Part shown: one piece after another, positions 29,037-37,039 of the stretch
Layout: each line of letters starts with the position of its first letter
Numbering within the stretch: position 1 is the stretch's first letter
NCBI RefSeq assembly: GCF_030819275.1
Contig: NZ_JAUTBL010000002.1
Span: 64,501 to 128,500 of the forward strand
Source of the DNA: Agrobacterium larrymoorei
GTDB lineage: Bacteria; Pseudomonadota; Alphaproteobacteria; Rhizobiales; Rhizobiaceae
Length of the DNA stretch: 64,000 nt
Reading direction: 5' to 3'
Notes under the pieces: generated by a model
Database searches by the model: none
What the model was told of the DNA's origin: nothing
Seen by the model: the letters and a program-made list of their open reading frames with translations, nothing else
Made by a program: the position numbers and the translations under genes

Positions 29037-29323
29037 TGAGTAATGTCGATTGCGTGGTAAACAAAGTCGAAGATTAAAAGGTAAAATATGAATCTTTGCC
29101 AAAGCCCTAGGTGAGTAAAGGGTCATAAAAGGCCGTTTTGAATATAATTTCTACCACGAACCCGGTCTTGTGCAGTTAAGCGGCGCTCTGCTTTCATGTT
29201 AGAGTGCGTTTTATGCAGCGACAGTTTCCCGTTTTGGCGCGTCTTTTAAAGCTTCATTCACCATTCCCGTTCATGGTGATGACGATGAAATGCGCCAAGC
29301 GTAACCAAAGGTCTATTCCGCTC

Positions 29324-29710
29324 ATGCTATCTTCCACCGTCAAGAGATTTGCAATCGCAGCGGCAATCGTAAGTTTTGGGCCGTCTTTTGCGTTCTCCGC
29401 AGATGATGAGATGCTCCGCGTCTCGATGAATCAGGCGCGTGTGCTCAAGCTCGATCGCGCTGTGAGCAAAGTCATCGTTGGCAATTCGAAGGTTGCGGAT
29501 GCGACCGTTGCCGATGCAACAACGATCGTGTTGACCGGTCGCAGCTTCGGCACCACCAATCTCGTGCTGCTGGATGCCGAAGGTAACGCAATCGTCGATG
29601 AACGGGTTCTGGTGTCGATCGATGAGGGCAATACGGTCCGGGTCTATCGCCAGACCTCACGAAGCGTTCTTTCTTGTTCGCCCGCCTGTGAAGAGCATGC
29701 GCAGAACTGA
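29324..29710 (+). CDS. Free-standing secretin N-domain (pilus formation) protein
   Basis: A protein of about 128 residues with a signal peptide (AIAAAIVSFGPSFAFSA) followed by a pilus-formation N-terminal domain like that of CpaC: VLKLDRAVSKVIVGNSKVAD, TIVLTGRSFGTTNLVLLD. The rest of a secretin is absent. It is divergent from pilA and probably works in the periplasm with the Tad machine. The frame opens at 29204; ATG 29324 is chosen because it starts a clean signal peptide, but 29282 or 29204 cannot be excluded. Confidence 0.7.
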   Translation: MLSSTVKRFAIAAAIVSFGPSFAFSADDEMLRVSMNQARVLKLDRAVSKVIVGNSKVADATVADATTIVLTGRSFGTTNLVLLDAEGNAIVDERVLVSIDEGNTVRVYRQTSRSVLSCSPACEEHAQN

Positions 29711-30017
29711 ATAGCGTAGAACAACCTGATTCGATTCAGGAGTGTTCTTCATTCACCAAACGTTCGCTCAACAGATGTGGTCACAACAGCGTTTGGACGG
29801 CATGCGCCGCGCGTTCAAGGAACGCCTTAGACATAGGTCTTACAGGAAGAACCTGGCCGGTCATCACAGATGAGTCACTGCTTCTCGCAGCGCTCTTCGG
29901 CACTAAATTGTTGAGCGAGGAGTGCCAATACGAATGCTGACAACAGTAGCCCCGTGAGGGGAAAATCAATCTCAATTTTTTGCTAAGCGATTGATCTGGC
30001 TAGGATCAAATAAGGAA
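29711..30017. other. Intergenic stretch without a recognised gene
   Basis: About 300 bases of backbone between the secretin N-domain gene and the element boundary. It contains a loose inverted repeat CCAAACG/CGTTTGG (29757-29803 region). No gene is supported. Confidence 0.4.
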
Positions 30018-30032
30018 TGGTGCCAGAAGAGG
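30018..30032. repeat. Candidate left attachment site (degenerate tRNA-Leu 3' end)
   Basis: TGGTGCCAGAAGAGG equals the 3' end of the tRNA-Leu gene at 41796-41811 except for one missing C. It is in the same orientation and marks the far end of the element. A left copy that is no longer part of a tRNA would be free to decay, which explains the gap. Confidence 0.6.
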
Positions 30033-30231
30033 CACGGCATTTTCACGCTAAGTGATTTTCACTACAGCAAAAAAACTGACGCGGTTTGTTCCAATACCAT
30101 GTTCGATACCATGGTTTCTAATTCTGCCACGGTATTGATAAGGGCGGAAGATGTCGCGTCAATCGCTCCCGACACCCTCTCCCCGTTGGCAGACGCGACA
30201 GTCAGCGCGCCTTCGCAATCGCATCGTCAAA

Positions 30232-30258
30232 AAAGCCCGGCTACAATGGCCGGGCTTT
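30232..30258 (-). terminator. Terminator of the leftmost element gene
   Basis: A 9-bp stem AAAGCCCGG/CCGGGCTTT with a 9-base loop, followed on the minus strand by a T run, 18 bases after the stop of the 30277 gene. Confidence 0.8.
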
Positions 30259-30276
30259 CGAATGGACGGTTGCGGC

Positions 30277-30822
30277 TTAGGCCGCTGCCTTCTTCGCTTC
30301 GAGGGCGATGACCGCGAGGTCGCGATATTTCGCCATCGCCTTCGGGCTGCTCGATACCGGCTTGATCTCGATGGCCTTGAGGCCGTCGATGTCGCCAGCC
30401 TCGACAAGCTCGATCAGCTTCGCCAGCTTCGGGCGGAAGCGTCGATGTGTAGCGGCTGTGAAGTCCGGCGGATCGGGCAGGACGCCGCGCTGGGCGGCCT
30501 CAAGGGCCGCAGCGCGCTTCCCTACCGCTTTCTTCGGCTTCGGCGCTGTTGGTTTGCCTGTTGGGGCTTCCGCGTCGCTGCGGGCAGCATCGACTATTTC
30601 CTTCGGGACGAAGGCGGTCATATTGTCCGGCGTAATGGCGTAGACCATCGGCGCTTTCTTGAATTCGGCAGTGATCTCGTCGGCGATCTTCGCGGCTTCG
30701 GCCAGCGTTGTAGCTTCGCGATTGATCTTGCTGGTAGGGCTGCGGCGCAGATGCACGTTGAAGTGCGTCGCGGTTGCGATCTTGGCGCGGTCGGCAGCGT
30801 CGGCGGGGTGTATATTTTTCAT
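30277..30822 (-). CDS. Hypothetical protein of the integrated element
   Basis: A 181-residue soluble protein that I do not recognise. The N-terminal part (ATHFNVHLRRSPTSKINREA, then AAKIADEITAEFKKAPMVYAITPDN) looks like a compact alpha/beta domain. The middle is Lys/Ala/Pro-rich and probably flexible (TGKPTAPKPKKAVGKRAAA). The C-terminus is helical. Similar proteins are common on rhizobial phages and plasmids, but no function can be named. It has its own terminator; the promoter region faces the HEPN gene. Confidence 0.55.
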   Translation of the reverse strand: MKNIHPADAADRAKIATATHFNVHLRRSPTSKINREATTLAEAAKIADEITAEFKKAPMVYAITPDNMTAFVPKEIVDAARSDAEAPTGKPTAPKPKKAVGKRAAALEAAQRGVLPDPPDFTAATHRRFRPKLAKLIELVEAGDIDGLKAIEIKPVSSSPKAMAKYRDLAVIALEAKKAAA

Positions 30823-30961
30823 ATCAGCGGAGCCTCTACTAGGGCCCCACGTCTAGCGGAGGTATGAATAGTTGCAACTCACAATAAGACAATACCCGTT
30901 AAGCGTGAGTAAACCACTTAGCGCTACTAATAGAAACAGTGTTTGAACTAGGGGATGGGGT

Positions 30962-32389
30962 ATGAACGAAATAACGGTCAAGAAATCTAATGAACTGATT
31001 GATCCGCAGGCTCAGATGCTTGTCGATTTTCTGAAAGACATGGGCCTCCCGTCGGATAACGTCATAGCTGATATTTCTGAAAGAAAAATCATCGGCGACA
31101 ATCTGCAAGGGCTAATTCTGGGACTGCCGCCTGAAATCAAAAAGGACGCGAGGTATCTTTCAAAATTCGTAATCGGCGCAGGTTTCGGCCTGTTCGATTA
31201 CTCGCTGAACGCGGTATGGAATGAGGTCGTACTCAACCTCCGAAAGAAGGCAGTTGTTTATGGCCTCGACATATTTTTTGATGCAGCGGTTGGTGGAAGC
31301 AAAGCGCGCGAACATTATAGCACTGAAGACGACCTATCCGCATTGAAGGACAGCGTCCTGCTAGATAGCTGCCGGAAGCTAGAGCTTATAGGCGATACAA
31401 CCTATAAAAAGCTCAAGCACATACTGGAAATGCGCAATGATATCGGCATATCGCATCCCAATTCGTACACCATCAATGCATACGAGCTTTTAGGATACCT
31501 TCAGAACTGTATTCAAGACGTTCTGAACGATAATCCCACGGAAGCTGCGCTTCAGGTTCAATCCTTTATTAAAAACCTCAAGACAACGACGACCGTTGTT
31601 GATAGCGCTGCCAAGCAGGCGATTGAGAAGAAAATTATCGAGTTGCCGACGCATCTGTGCGGAAGCCTGATGCGAACGGTTTTCGGGATATACGTCGCTG
31701 TTGATACCGATCCAACAGTTCGCAAAAACATCTCGCTTATCGCGCCCGCGCTTTGGGCGGCTTGTGCCGACGAGGCCAGATACAAACTCGGGATCGTCCT
31801 TGAAGGTTACAACGTTAACTTGTTCAAGGACAAGCATTCGCTCGGAGAGCAGTTTTTCGATGTCGTTGGTGGAAATGCGTTCCGCTCGCCGAACGAGCGG
31901 GTCATCATTGTCGATGAGTTGATCACGGAACTCCTCGACAAACATAATGGTTGGGACAACTTCCACCATGAACCGCCGGTCGCGGCGCAACTCTATTCTT
32001 ACGTACCAGACCAAACCTCAATCTTCGAGAATTTGGCTCAACGCCTGTTCAAAGTTGTTCTGATCTGCCGCATAGGTCGAGGCGTGAGCTACTGCGAGGG
32101 CGTTTCTCCGGGGGGGCGGAAATACTATGACAATATCTTGGCTTTGGCAGGTGACAAGTTCGCACCGCACGTGATGGTTTCTTTGTGCCATTTCGAGATC
32201 AAGAACAAACTGCATAACAGTTTGTGCCGCAAGCATGCGAAGGCCGCGCTGGAGACCACGAAGAAAAATGTTATCAATGCAAGGCTTATTGAGTGCCTTG
32301 ATTATCTGATCGCCAATATCGAGACGAACATTGCTTGCGTGGACAGCGGCGAGTTTAAGAGGCTATCGTCTGGCTACATCACTTGGTGA
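30962..32389 (+). CDS. HEPN-motif protein, candidate defence RNase
   Basis: A 475-residue protein that I do not recognise by name. The segment LKHILEMRNDIGISHPNS carries Arg158-Asn159-X5-His165, an RX4-6H motif with a polar residue after Arg, as in HEPN ribonucleases of toxin and abortive-infection systems. The rest is mostly helical with a KTTTTVVDSAAKQAIEKK stretch and a Cys/His-rich C-terminal third. It is the only plus-strand gene of the element and is AT-richer than its neighbours, which suggests separate acquisition as cargo. RNase activity is inferred only from the motif. Confidence 0.6.
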   Translation: MNEITVKKSNELIDPQAQMLVDFLKDMGLPSDNVIADISERKIIGDNLQGLILGLPPEIKKDARYLSKFVIGAGFGLFDYSLNAVWNEVVLNLRKKAVVYGLDIFFDAAVGGSKAREHYSTEDDLSALKDSVLLDSCRKLELIGDTTYKKLKHILEMRNDIGISHPNSYTINAYELLGYLQNCIQDVLNDNPTEAALQVQSFIKNLKTTTTVVDSAAKQAIEKKIIELPTHLCGSLMRTVFGIYVAVDTDPTVRKNISLIAPALWAACADEARYKLGIVLEGYNVNLFKDKHSLGEQFFDVVGGNAFRSPNERVIIVDELITELLDKHNGWDNFHHEPPVAAQLYSYVPDQTSIFENLAQRLFKVVLICRIGRGVSYCEGVSPGGRKYYDNILALAGDKFAPHVMVSLCHFEIKNKLHNSLCRKHAKAALETTKKNVINARLIECLDYLIANIETNIACVDSGEFKRLSSGYITW

Positions 32390-32413
32390 ATGTCGGCGAG
32401 GCACGGCTTGCGG

Positions 32414-33082
32414 TCAGTCTGGCCTCGTTTTCCCATGAGGTGAAGGCGCTCTTAAATCCCGGCATGATTTCCCAAGTTCCGGTTGCGTCCATCCAGCCTT
32501 GATCGCCTTGACGCGATCCGTTCGGCCCGGATGGGATTTCGACGGCCTCTCGTCGAGGATCGGAACGGCAGCGAGCGCCTGATCGAGCGTGTACCCGGCA
32601 TTCCTCATTGCCGTTCCCGCGAAACGGTCGGCTTCAAGCTCATTGCGCGGATCGGGTTTCCTGCCGATGTGGTGGCAATAGTGGTGTCCGAGTTCGTGGG
32701 CGATGATCATCATCGCCCCCTCATATCCGACCTCGGGGCTTAGGCGGCGGTCGTAGACAATGAGCCGATTGCCTTCCTGTTCCGTGGCTATGGCATTGAG
32801 GCCTATCTCGGCATTCATCGGGTAGATGCTGCACTCGTCCTCGATCTTGAGCTTCATCGCGTCGCAAAGGTCGAAAAGCATTTCCGAATAGTCCCCGAAT
32901 GCGGGCGTCGCGATGACGATCTGATCGCCGACCGGCATGTGCAGCGCTGGACTATTTTTCCCGAGGTTCAATTTGACGCCGTCGTCGGCAATGGCCGCAT
33001 CGGCACACGGCAGCGACAGGATCGACAGAACAGTCGCTTTTACATTGCGCACAAGACTTCTCTTAACTTTTGGCAACGTCAT
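32414..33082 (-). CDS. Zinc metallopeptidase (M48-like)
   Basis: A 222-residue protein with H129-E-L-G-H133 in IIAHELGHHYCHH and a downstream NELEADRFAG segment giving the third zinc ligand, the M48/gluzincin pattern. The N-terminus (RNVKATVLSILSLPCADAA) resembles a signal peptide, so the enzyme may be periplasmic. C-terminal helix region contains HPGRTDRVKAIKAGW, typical of M48 proteins of the type that release peptides. Not a phage structural gene; cargo of the element. Substrate unknown. Confidence 0.75.
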   Translation of the reverse strand: MTLPKVKRSLVRNVKATVLSILSLPCADAAIADDGVKLNLGKNSPALHMPVGDQIVIATPAFGDYSEMLFDLCDAMKLKIEDECSIYPMNAEIGLNAIATEQEGNRLIVYDRRLSPEVGYEGAMMIIAHELGHHYCHHIGRKPDPRNELEADRFAGTAMRNAGYTLDQALAAVPILDERPSKSHPGRTDRVKAIKAGWTQPELGKSCRDLRAPSPHGKTRPD

Positions 33083-33125
33083 AGGCTTTGATTAGGAGGG
33101 GAAAATGTACTTCGCGTTCAAAGCC

Positions 33126-33887
33126 CTAAGCCTGCCGTGGCGCTTCCGGCTGATCGGGAACATCATCAGCTGCGGCACCCGACTGTATTTGTGTGCGCCA
33201 CGTTCGAAGCGCCTCTGCGGCGCTTTCTATGGCCTGTTGATGTTCGGCGATCTCGTCGTCGCGCAGCGTCCTAGCGGAAGGACCAGTTCCATTGATCTCG
33301 AATGTTGCAACTTTGATCGGTCCAGCGACGCCGCCCGGATTTGTGTCTATTACATGCTGAACTGCCCATGTGGCTAGAAAGATCGCCTCACGTAGTGTGG
33401 GTTGCGCGCCCGCAGGGCAAAATATGTCGGATAGAAAGCGAAGAAACGGGTCAGCGGACATCTTCCCAGACCCGAGGGCCACGTAGAAATGATTGTTGTC
33501 GAGAAAGCGCGGCTGTAGAGGACCTTCAAACACGCAGCAGTGGTGTGTATTGTCTTTTGCGAAGGCGAGGATCGTGTTCGTCCCGACCATTTGGAGTGAG
33601 AGTCCAGTGCTCTGAAACTGCTGCAAAACGCTACTTGACATAGCTATCGCATAGTCAAGTTGGTGCGGCACCTGTGATATCAAGTTATGATTGCTATCTG
33701 CCATCAACTTAAAGCGATCTGCTTGTCCTTGATCGCCAGCAAATGCAAAAAGTTGAGGGCCAGCTAGTACCGCTAGCTTGTGGCCGTGATGGTGCCCAAC
33801 GTTGATGCCGCCCATGCTTGGGGTAATCATGCTGTCAGCGGCGATAACAACTCCATCCTGACAATTAAAGGCTACAATTACGGTCAT
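33126..33887 (-). CDS. Proteasome-like Ntn hydrolase
   Basis: A 253-residue protein whose start MTVIVAFNCQDGVVIAADS closely follows proteasome beta/HslV chains. Met removal exposes Thr1; Asp17 falls at the standard position in GVVIAADS; a Lys in HGHKLAVLAG replaces Lys33 with a 3-residue shift and is followed by the FAFAGDQGQAD loop. The C-terminal 60 residues are helical and acidic, unlike HslV. This supports an active N-terminal-nucleophile peptidase. It overlaps the upstream gene by ATGA, forming a two-gene module on the element. The substrate and assembly state are unknown. Confidence 0.7.
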   Translation of the reverse strand: MTVIVAFNCQDGVVIAADSMITPSMGGINVGHHHGHKLAVLAGPQLFAFAGDQGQADRFKLMADSNHNLISQVPHQLDYAIAMSSSVLQQFQSTGLSLQMVGTNTILAFAKDNTHHCCVFEGPLQPRFLDNNHFYVALGSGKMSADPFLRFLSDIFCPAGAQPTLREAIFLATWAVQHVIDTNPGGVAGPIKVATFEINGTGPSARTLRDDEIAEHQQAIESAAEALRTWRTQIQSGAAADDVPDQPEAPRQA

Positions 33888-34312
33888 CCACGAAACACGC
33901 TGTTCGCCTTCATCTCAGGGTATCGCTTGTAGATCGATGCGACAAGCTGCTCAAAGGAGAGGTCGCGCACCCATTTCGAGATGCTGGAGACATATTCCCT
34001 TGTGTTTTCCGGTAGGTCACCGAGCATTGCAGCGCCCTGCCCAAATCCTTGAGCGGTCAGCGAGTACTTGCGGTATCTTCCGGTGCTCTGCACTTCCGCA
34101 AGTCCCCGCGCCGAAAGGCCATCAAGCTCATCGTAGACACCTCGGTCAAATGGGCCGTAATCGTAGGGAGCAAAGGTAAAATGCGGCCCATCCAAAAGAT
34201 GAGAAGCTTCTTTATCAAGCAAAAAGAAAAGCTTCTGCACCTGCACAGGTGTGAAGGTGGCGTTTTGCCCCGCTGCGGCAAGCGCCGCGAGAACGATTTC
34301 TGTTCTATTCAT
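33884..34312 (-). CDS. SocA/YwgA-like winged-helix partner of the Ntn hydrolase
   Basis: A 142-residue protein with the pattern VQVQKLFFLLDKEA ... FTFAPYDYGPFDRGVYDELDGLSARG, which resembles the Panacea (SocA, DUF4065) and YwgA (COG3432) folds. SocA of Caulobacter is a proteolytic adaptor for a toxin, and Panacea proteins act as antitoxins. Here the stop overlaps the start of a proteasome-like peptidase, so an adaptor or regulator of that enzyme is a reasonable guess. ATG 34312 is chosen over the longer frame to 34408 because MNRTEIVLAALAAAG fits the family start. Confidence 0.55.
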   Translation of the reverse strand: MNRTEIVLAALAAAGQNATFTPVQVQKLFFLLDKEASHLLDGPHFTFAPYDYGPFDRGVYDELDGLSARGLAEVQSTGRYRKYSLTAQGFGQGAAMLGDLPENTREYVSSISKWVRDLSFEQLVASIYKRYPEMKANSVFRG

Positions 34313-34432
34313 CGATATAAAACTCCGGCGTTGGTGATAGCATAACTGATTTGCGGACCATTGGCGATAGGAGGCTTGACAAAGGGCTGTCGCCGAGTCT
34401 GCCCGCACTCCGCAGAGTCGCTGTTGTCTGTT

Positions 34433-34940
34433 TCAGCAAGCGAGAGCGCGCTTTGCGCGCGCGGCCCGCTCCATGCAGGGCTGATCAAACTCGCCCCGCC
34501 AGATGCCCCGTCGCTCGACTTTTGCTGCTGACTGCTCCTTCGCGTACCGGCCCTTGGAATAGCGCACCCAATCAACGGCGTATCCTTGCCAGACAAGCCA
34601 GCCGTTTACAGGCTCGCCGTCTGCCCGGAAGCAATCGGCCACCATCCTGCCGTAGCGATCCTGATCGACCTTAAGACAGGTTGTCGGGCGGGAAGCGGCG
34701 AGGAAGCTGTCGAGAGCAAAAGCGGCATCTTTCCCGCAGCTATATCCGCGGCCCTTCCCATCGCGGCATTGCTGCCAGCTTTCAGGGGCGTCGATCCCGT
34801 TGAGCCGAATGCGCTGGCCGGAGATTTCGATGGTGTCACCGTCAATCACTGATGCCCTTTCCGGTAAGGTCAGCCGCGGAGGCAGGGCAGGCAGCGATAA
34901 GGGAGGCGGCGAGGGCAAGGCTGCGAAGTCTGAAAGGCAA
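34433..34940 (-). pseudogene. Thermonuclease (SNase-like) with a 1-base frameshift after the signal peptide
   Basis: The TNase domain is intact: VIDGDTIEI, RIRLNGIDAPES (catalytic Arg and Glu) and DRYGRMVADCF (second Arg). In the nuclease frame the residues before it are unlike a signal peptide. The neighbouring frame from TTG 34940, behind an AGGA site, gives RLRSLALAASLIAACPASAADLTGK, an ideal signal peptide ending exactly where the domain should begin. One extra G in the minus-strand run at 34855-34857 separates the two. So this was a secreted nuclease of about 168 residues, now frameshifted or misassembled. The open frame to 35014 is an artefact of the shift. Confidence 0.65.
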
Positions 34941-35026
34941 GCGCGGTATTCCTGTAGGTGGCGAAATCGGGTTTCGACCACGTAAGGAAGGATACGCAGC
35001 GGATCAACTGACATCAGGAAAAGAAA

Positions 35027-35054
35027 AAGCCTGCCGCTTCAACTCGGCAGGCTT
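35027..35054 (-). terminator. Terminator downstream of the phage-like operon
   Basis: A 10-bp stem AAGCCTGCCG/CGGCAGGCTT with an 8-base loop is followed on the minus strand by TTTCTTTT. Confidence 0.75.
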
Positions 35055-35473
35055 CTTCCAAGGAAAATCCTACGCCCATGGACGGGAGGAGAGGATGAGC
35101 AAAAGATGCCATGACGGAAGCTGATCGACAATAGAATTTTGGAATTTGATTTCGCGAAATGTTGCCGTGGGCCGGTTGGTTAAAAACCAAATCCGAAAAT
35201 CATCTGCAAATCGATGTTTTCTTCCAAGTAACGCGCGAAATGGTCGCTTACGGGACGGCGGCTGTTCCTTGCCTGAATTCCCGGCCAACGGCAGCCGTCC
35301 GCGCGCTCGAAGCGAATTTCCGATGGATGACAGCGGGGAAGCCGGTACGCTTGTCAGCGGGCTTGTCAGGGCCATTTCTGGTGATTGGCTTTCATTCCAA
35401 CAATTCAGCGGCTTAATGCTGGCCGAACTCGATCCCACGGTCGGTTAATCCCATGCCGATTGTCGCGAGGGCT
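35055..35473. other. Element stretch without a recognised gene
   Basis: About 420 bases between the terminator at 35027 and the 35474 gene. Short open frames exist on both strands, but none looks like a protein. It may be remnant phage DNA. Confidence 0.35.
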
Positions 35474-35869
35474 TTATCTCTGGCGCGATATGCGGTCGGG
35501 CCTGCTCCATCCTCGGCGCTTGATCGCTTCGCCGAACGTGAAGCCTTTGGTCAATTTGGCTCGAACCCAGTGCTTCAACACGCGGGCAGCGCCCGGCTCG
35601 TCTTTCAGGAAATCAGCCTGCCACCACAGCACCCGCTCAAAGCGGCTGACGAGGGCCGGAGGAACCATGCGACGCATCGGCTGCGGCTCAAGATCGTGGA
35701 TCGGGGGCCAGCCCTCGAAATCACGGTCCTGCGATATCATGGCAAGCTCTGGCATGGAGGAGCGAAGCCGCGCCGGTCCCACAGGGCCGGACGCGCGGCT
35801 CGCCCACCGGACTGCCTCAAGCAGTTCATCGCCAACCAGCTTCGGGGTCCAGACGCCTTCCAGATGCAA
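35474..35869 (-). CDS. DUF6362-like phage protein
   Basis: A 131-residue protein with RDFEGWPPIHDLEPQPMRRMVPP, ERVLWWQADFL and GEAIKRRGWSR. This pattern resembles the DUF6362 family of small phage proteins that have a C-terminal helix-turn-helix. The normal family C-terminus after GWSR is missing or altered here, so it may be truncated. It belongs to the minus-strand phage gene run. Confidence 0.45.
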   Translation of the reverse strand: MHLEGVWTPKLVGDELLEAVRWASRASGPVGPARLRSSMPELAMISQDRDFEGWPPIHDLEPQPMRRMVPPALVSRFERVLWWQADFLKDEPGAARVLKHWVRAKLTKGFTFGEAIKRRGWSRPDRISRQR

Positions 35870-36151
35870 AGCAAAGCGACCTTTCGATGTTTGAGAACAA
35901 GCGCGATTTAGCTGATTTGGCCTTTCGCGTCACGTACGTGCCCGCCCGCCCGCGGTACTCGTAACAAATAACTACAGGTCAATCAGTTTAATATCAGAAG
36001 CTTATATGACCTCATAAATCACACAGCGCTTTGCGCCGCCTTGAGGGCGGCACGCGCTGTGTTCAGATTGTCTGGATTATTACTCTACGAGCCAGCGTGA
36101 CATTGGAATTCATCAAAAATGTCACGGCAAGTCACGCCGACAGCGATGATG

Positions 36152-36472
36152 TCACGCTGCGCTGTCACGCTCGACAGGCTCGGGCGTCCGGCGCGGTATT
36201 GATTTCGGCACTGTGATAGCGACTTGCTGCTTTTCCAGCCTGATCACAAGGAAGCCGCGCTCGGCCAGCCGAAACAGCGCGCCCCTTACGGACGGCCCCG
36301 TCGTCCCCGATCTTGCGGCTATCTCGATGAGCCGCGCCCGCAAACGGCCCTCCGCTGAAATCATGCCAGACAGGGCATAAGCGACCCTGAATTGCAGAGC
36401 CGAGATGCCCGGATCGCGGCAGACCGCTTCCAACCACTCCCGACGACCAAACGGCAATATTCCCGAATTCAA
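36152..36472 (-). CDS. Winged-helix DNA-binding protein of the element
   Basis: A 106-residue protein. Residues about 15-80 form a helix-turn-helix (ALQFRVAYALSGMISAEGRL, LIEIAARSGTTGPSVRGALFRLAERGFLVI) as in MarR or replication-control proteins; a basic Pro-rich tail follows. It may regulate the element or act in replication. Length and position are consistent with a phage regulator. Confidence 0.5.
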   Translation of the reverse strand: MNSGILPFGRREWLEAVCRDPGISALQFRVAYALSGMISAEGRLRARLIEIAARSGTTGPSVRGALFRLAERGFLVIRLEKQQVAITVPKSIPRRTPEPVERDSAA

Positions 36473-36673
36473 AAGCGACCTCCTTCATAGTGCAATTGTT
36501 TGTTTTTCAACGTCATTCCGGCCCAACTCATTGATTTCACAAGGCCAAGCAAAGTGCGAAATCGAAAAATCGAAACGCACTCAAAGATCGGGGGGCGGTG
36601 GCTCCGCATAGGGAGAGGGCTGCGAAAGGTACCTAAAATGTTTTCCGCCGCCCTTTTCCATCTGCCCGCACCC

Positions 36674-37039
36674 TCATCCGCCCCTGCGGTCTGCAAGATT
36701 GAACACATTATCTTGCGCGCTTGCGGGTTTGCTGACCCGCAGCGCTGCGATTATCGATCCGTGGTCCAGCCCCTCGGATAGGAGCTTGAGGGCTTCCCGT
36801 TCCCGGCCACGACACACAGGGTCAGACAAGACGATCCCGGCAAGCCGGAGAGCGTCGTCAGCGCCCTCGCTGTAGCCATGGCACCATATCGCTGCGACCT
36901 CGCTGTCATCGGTGCCAATGCCGGGCAGGGCGGTGAAGCGTAGCAATCCTCGCCCGAACCACCGCCGACCCGTCATGGAGGCGTCCTGCACGCCTAGTGC
37001 CGCGATGAAGCGGGTAAACCGGTCTGTAACCCCCATCAT
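36674..37039 (-). CDS. Hypothetical phage-like protein
   Basis: A 121-residue protein that I do not recognise. It is soluble and Arg/Asp-rich, with RRWFGRGLLRFTAL in the middle. The ATG overlaps the stop of the preceding fusion gene (ATGA), so the two are co-translated. A second ATG follows immediately (37036). No motif supports a function. Confidence 0.4.
   Translation of the reverse strand: MMGVTDRFTRFIAALGVQDASMTGRRWFGRGLLRFTALPGIGTDDSEVAAIWCHGYSEGADDALRLAGIVLSDPVCRGREREALKLLSEGLDHGSIIAALRVSKPASAQDNVFNLADRRGG

Noticed and set aside
29781-29975. 64-residue minus-strand ORF in the gap left of the element
   Set aside because: No ribosome-binding site, no motif and odd composition; treated as non-coding.
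35070-35448. Overlapping ORFs on both strands at 35.1-35.4 kb
   Set aside because: Neither strand gives a plausible protein; probably remnant DNA.
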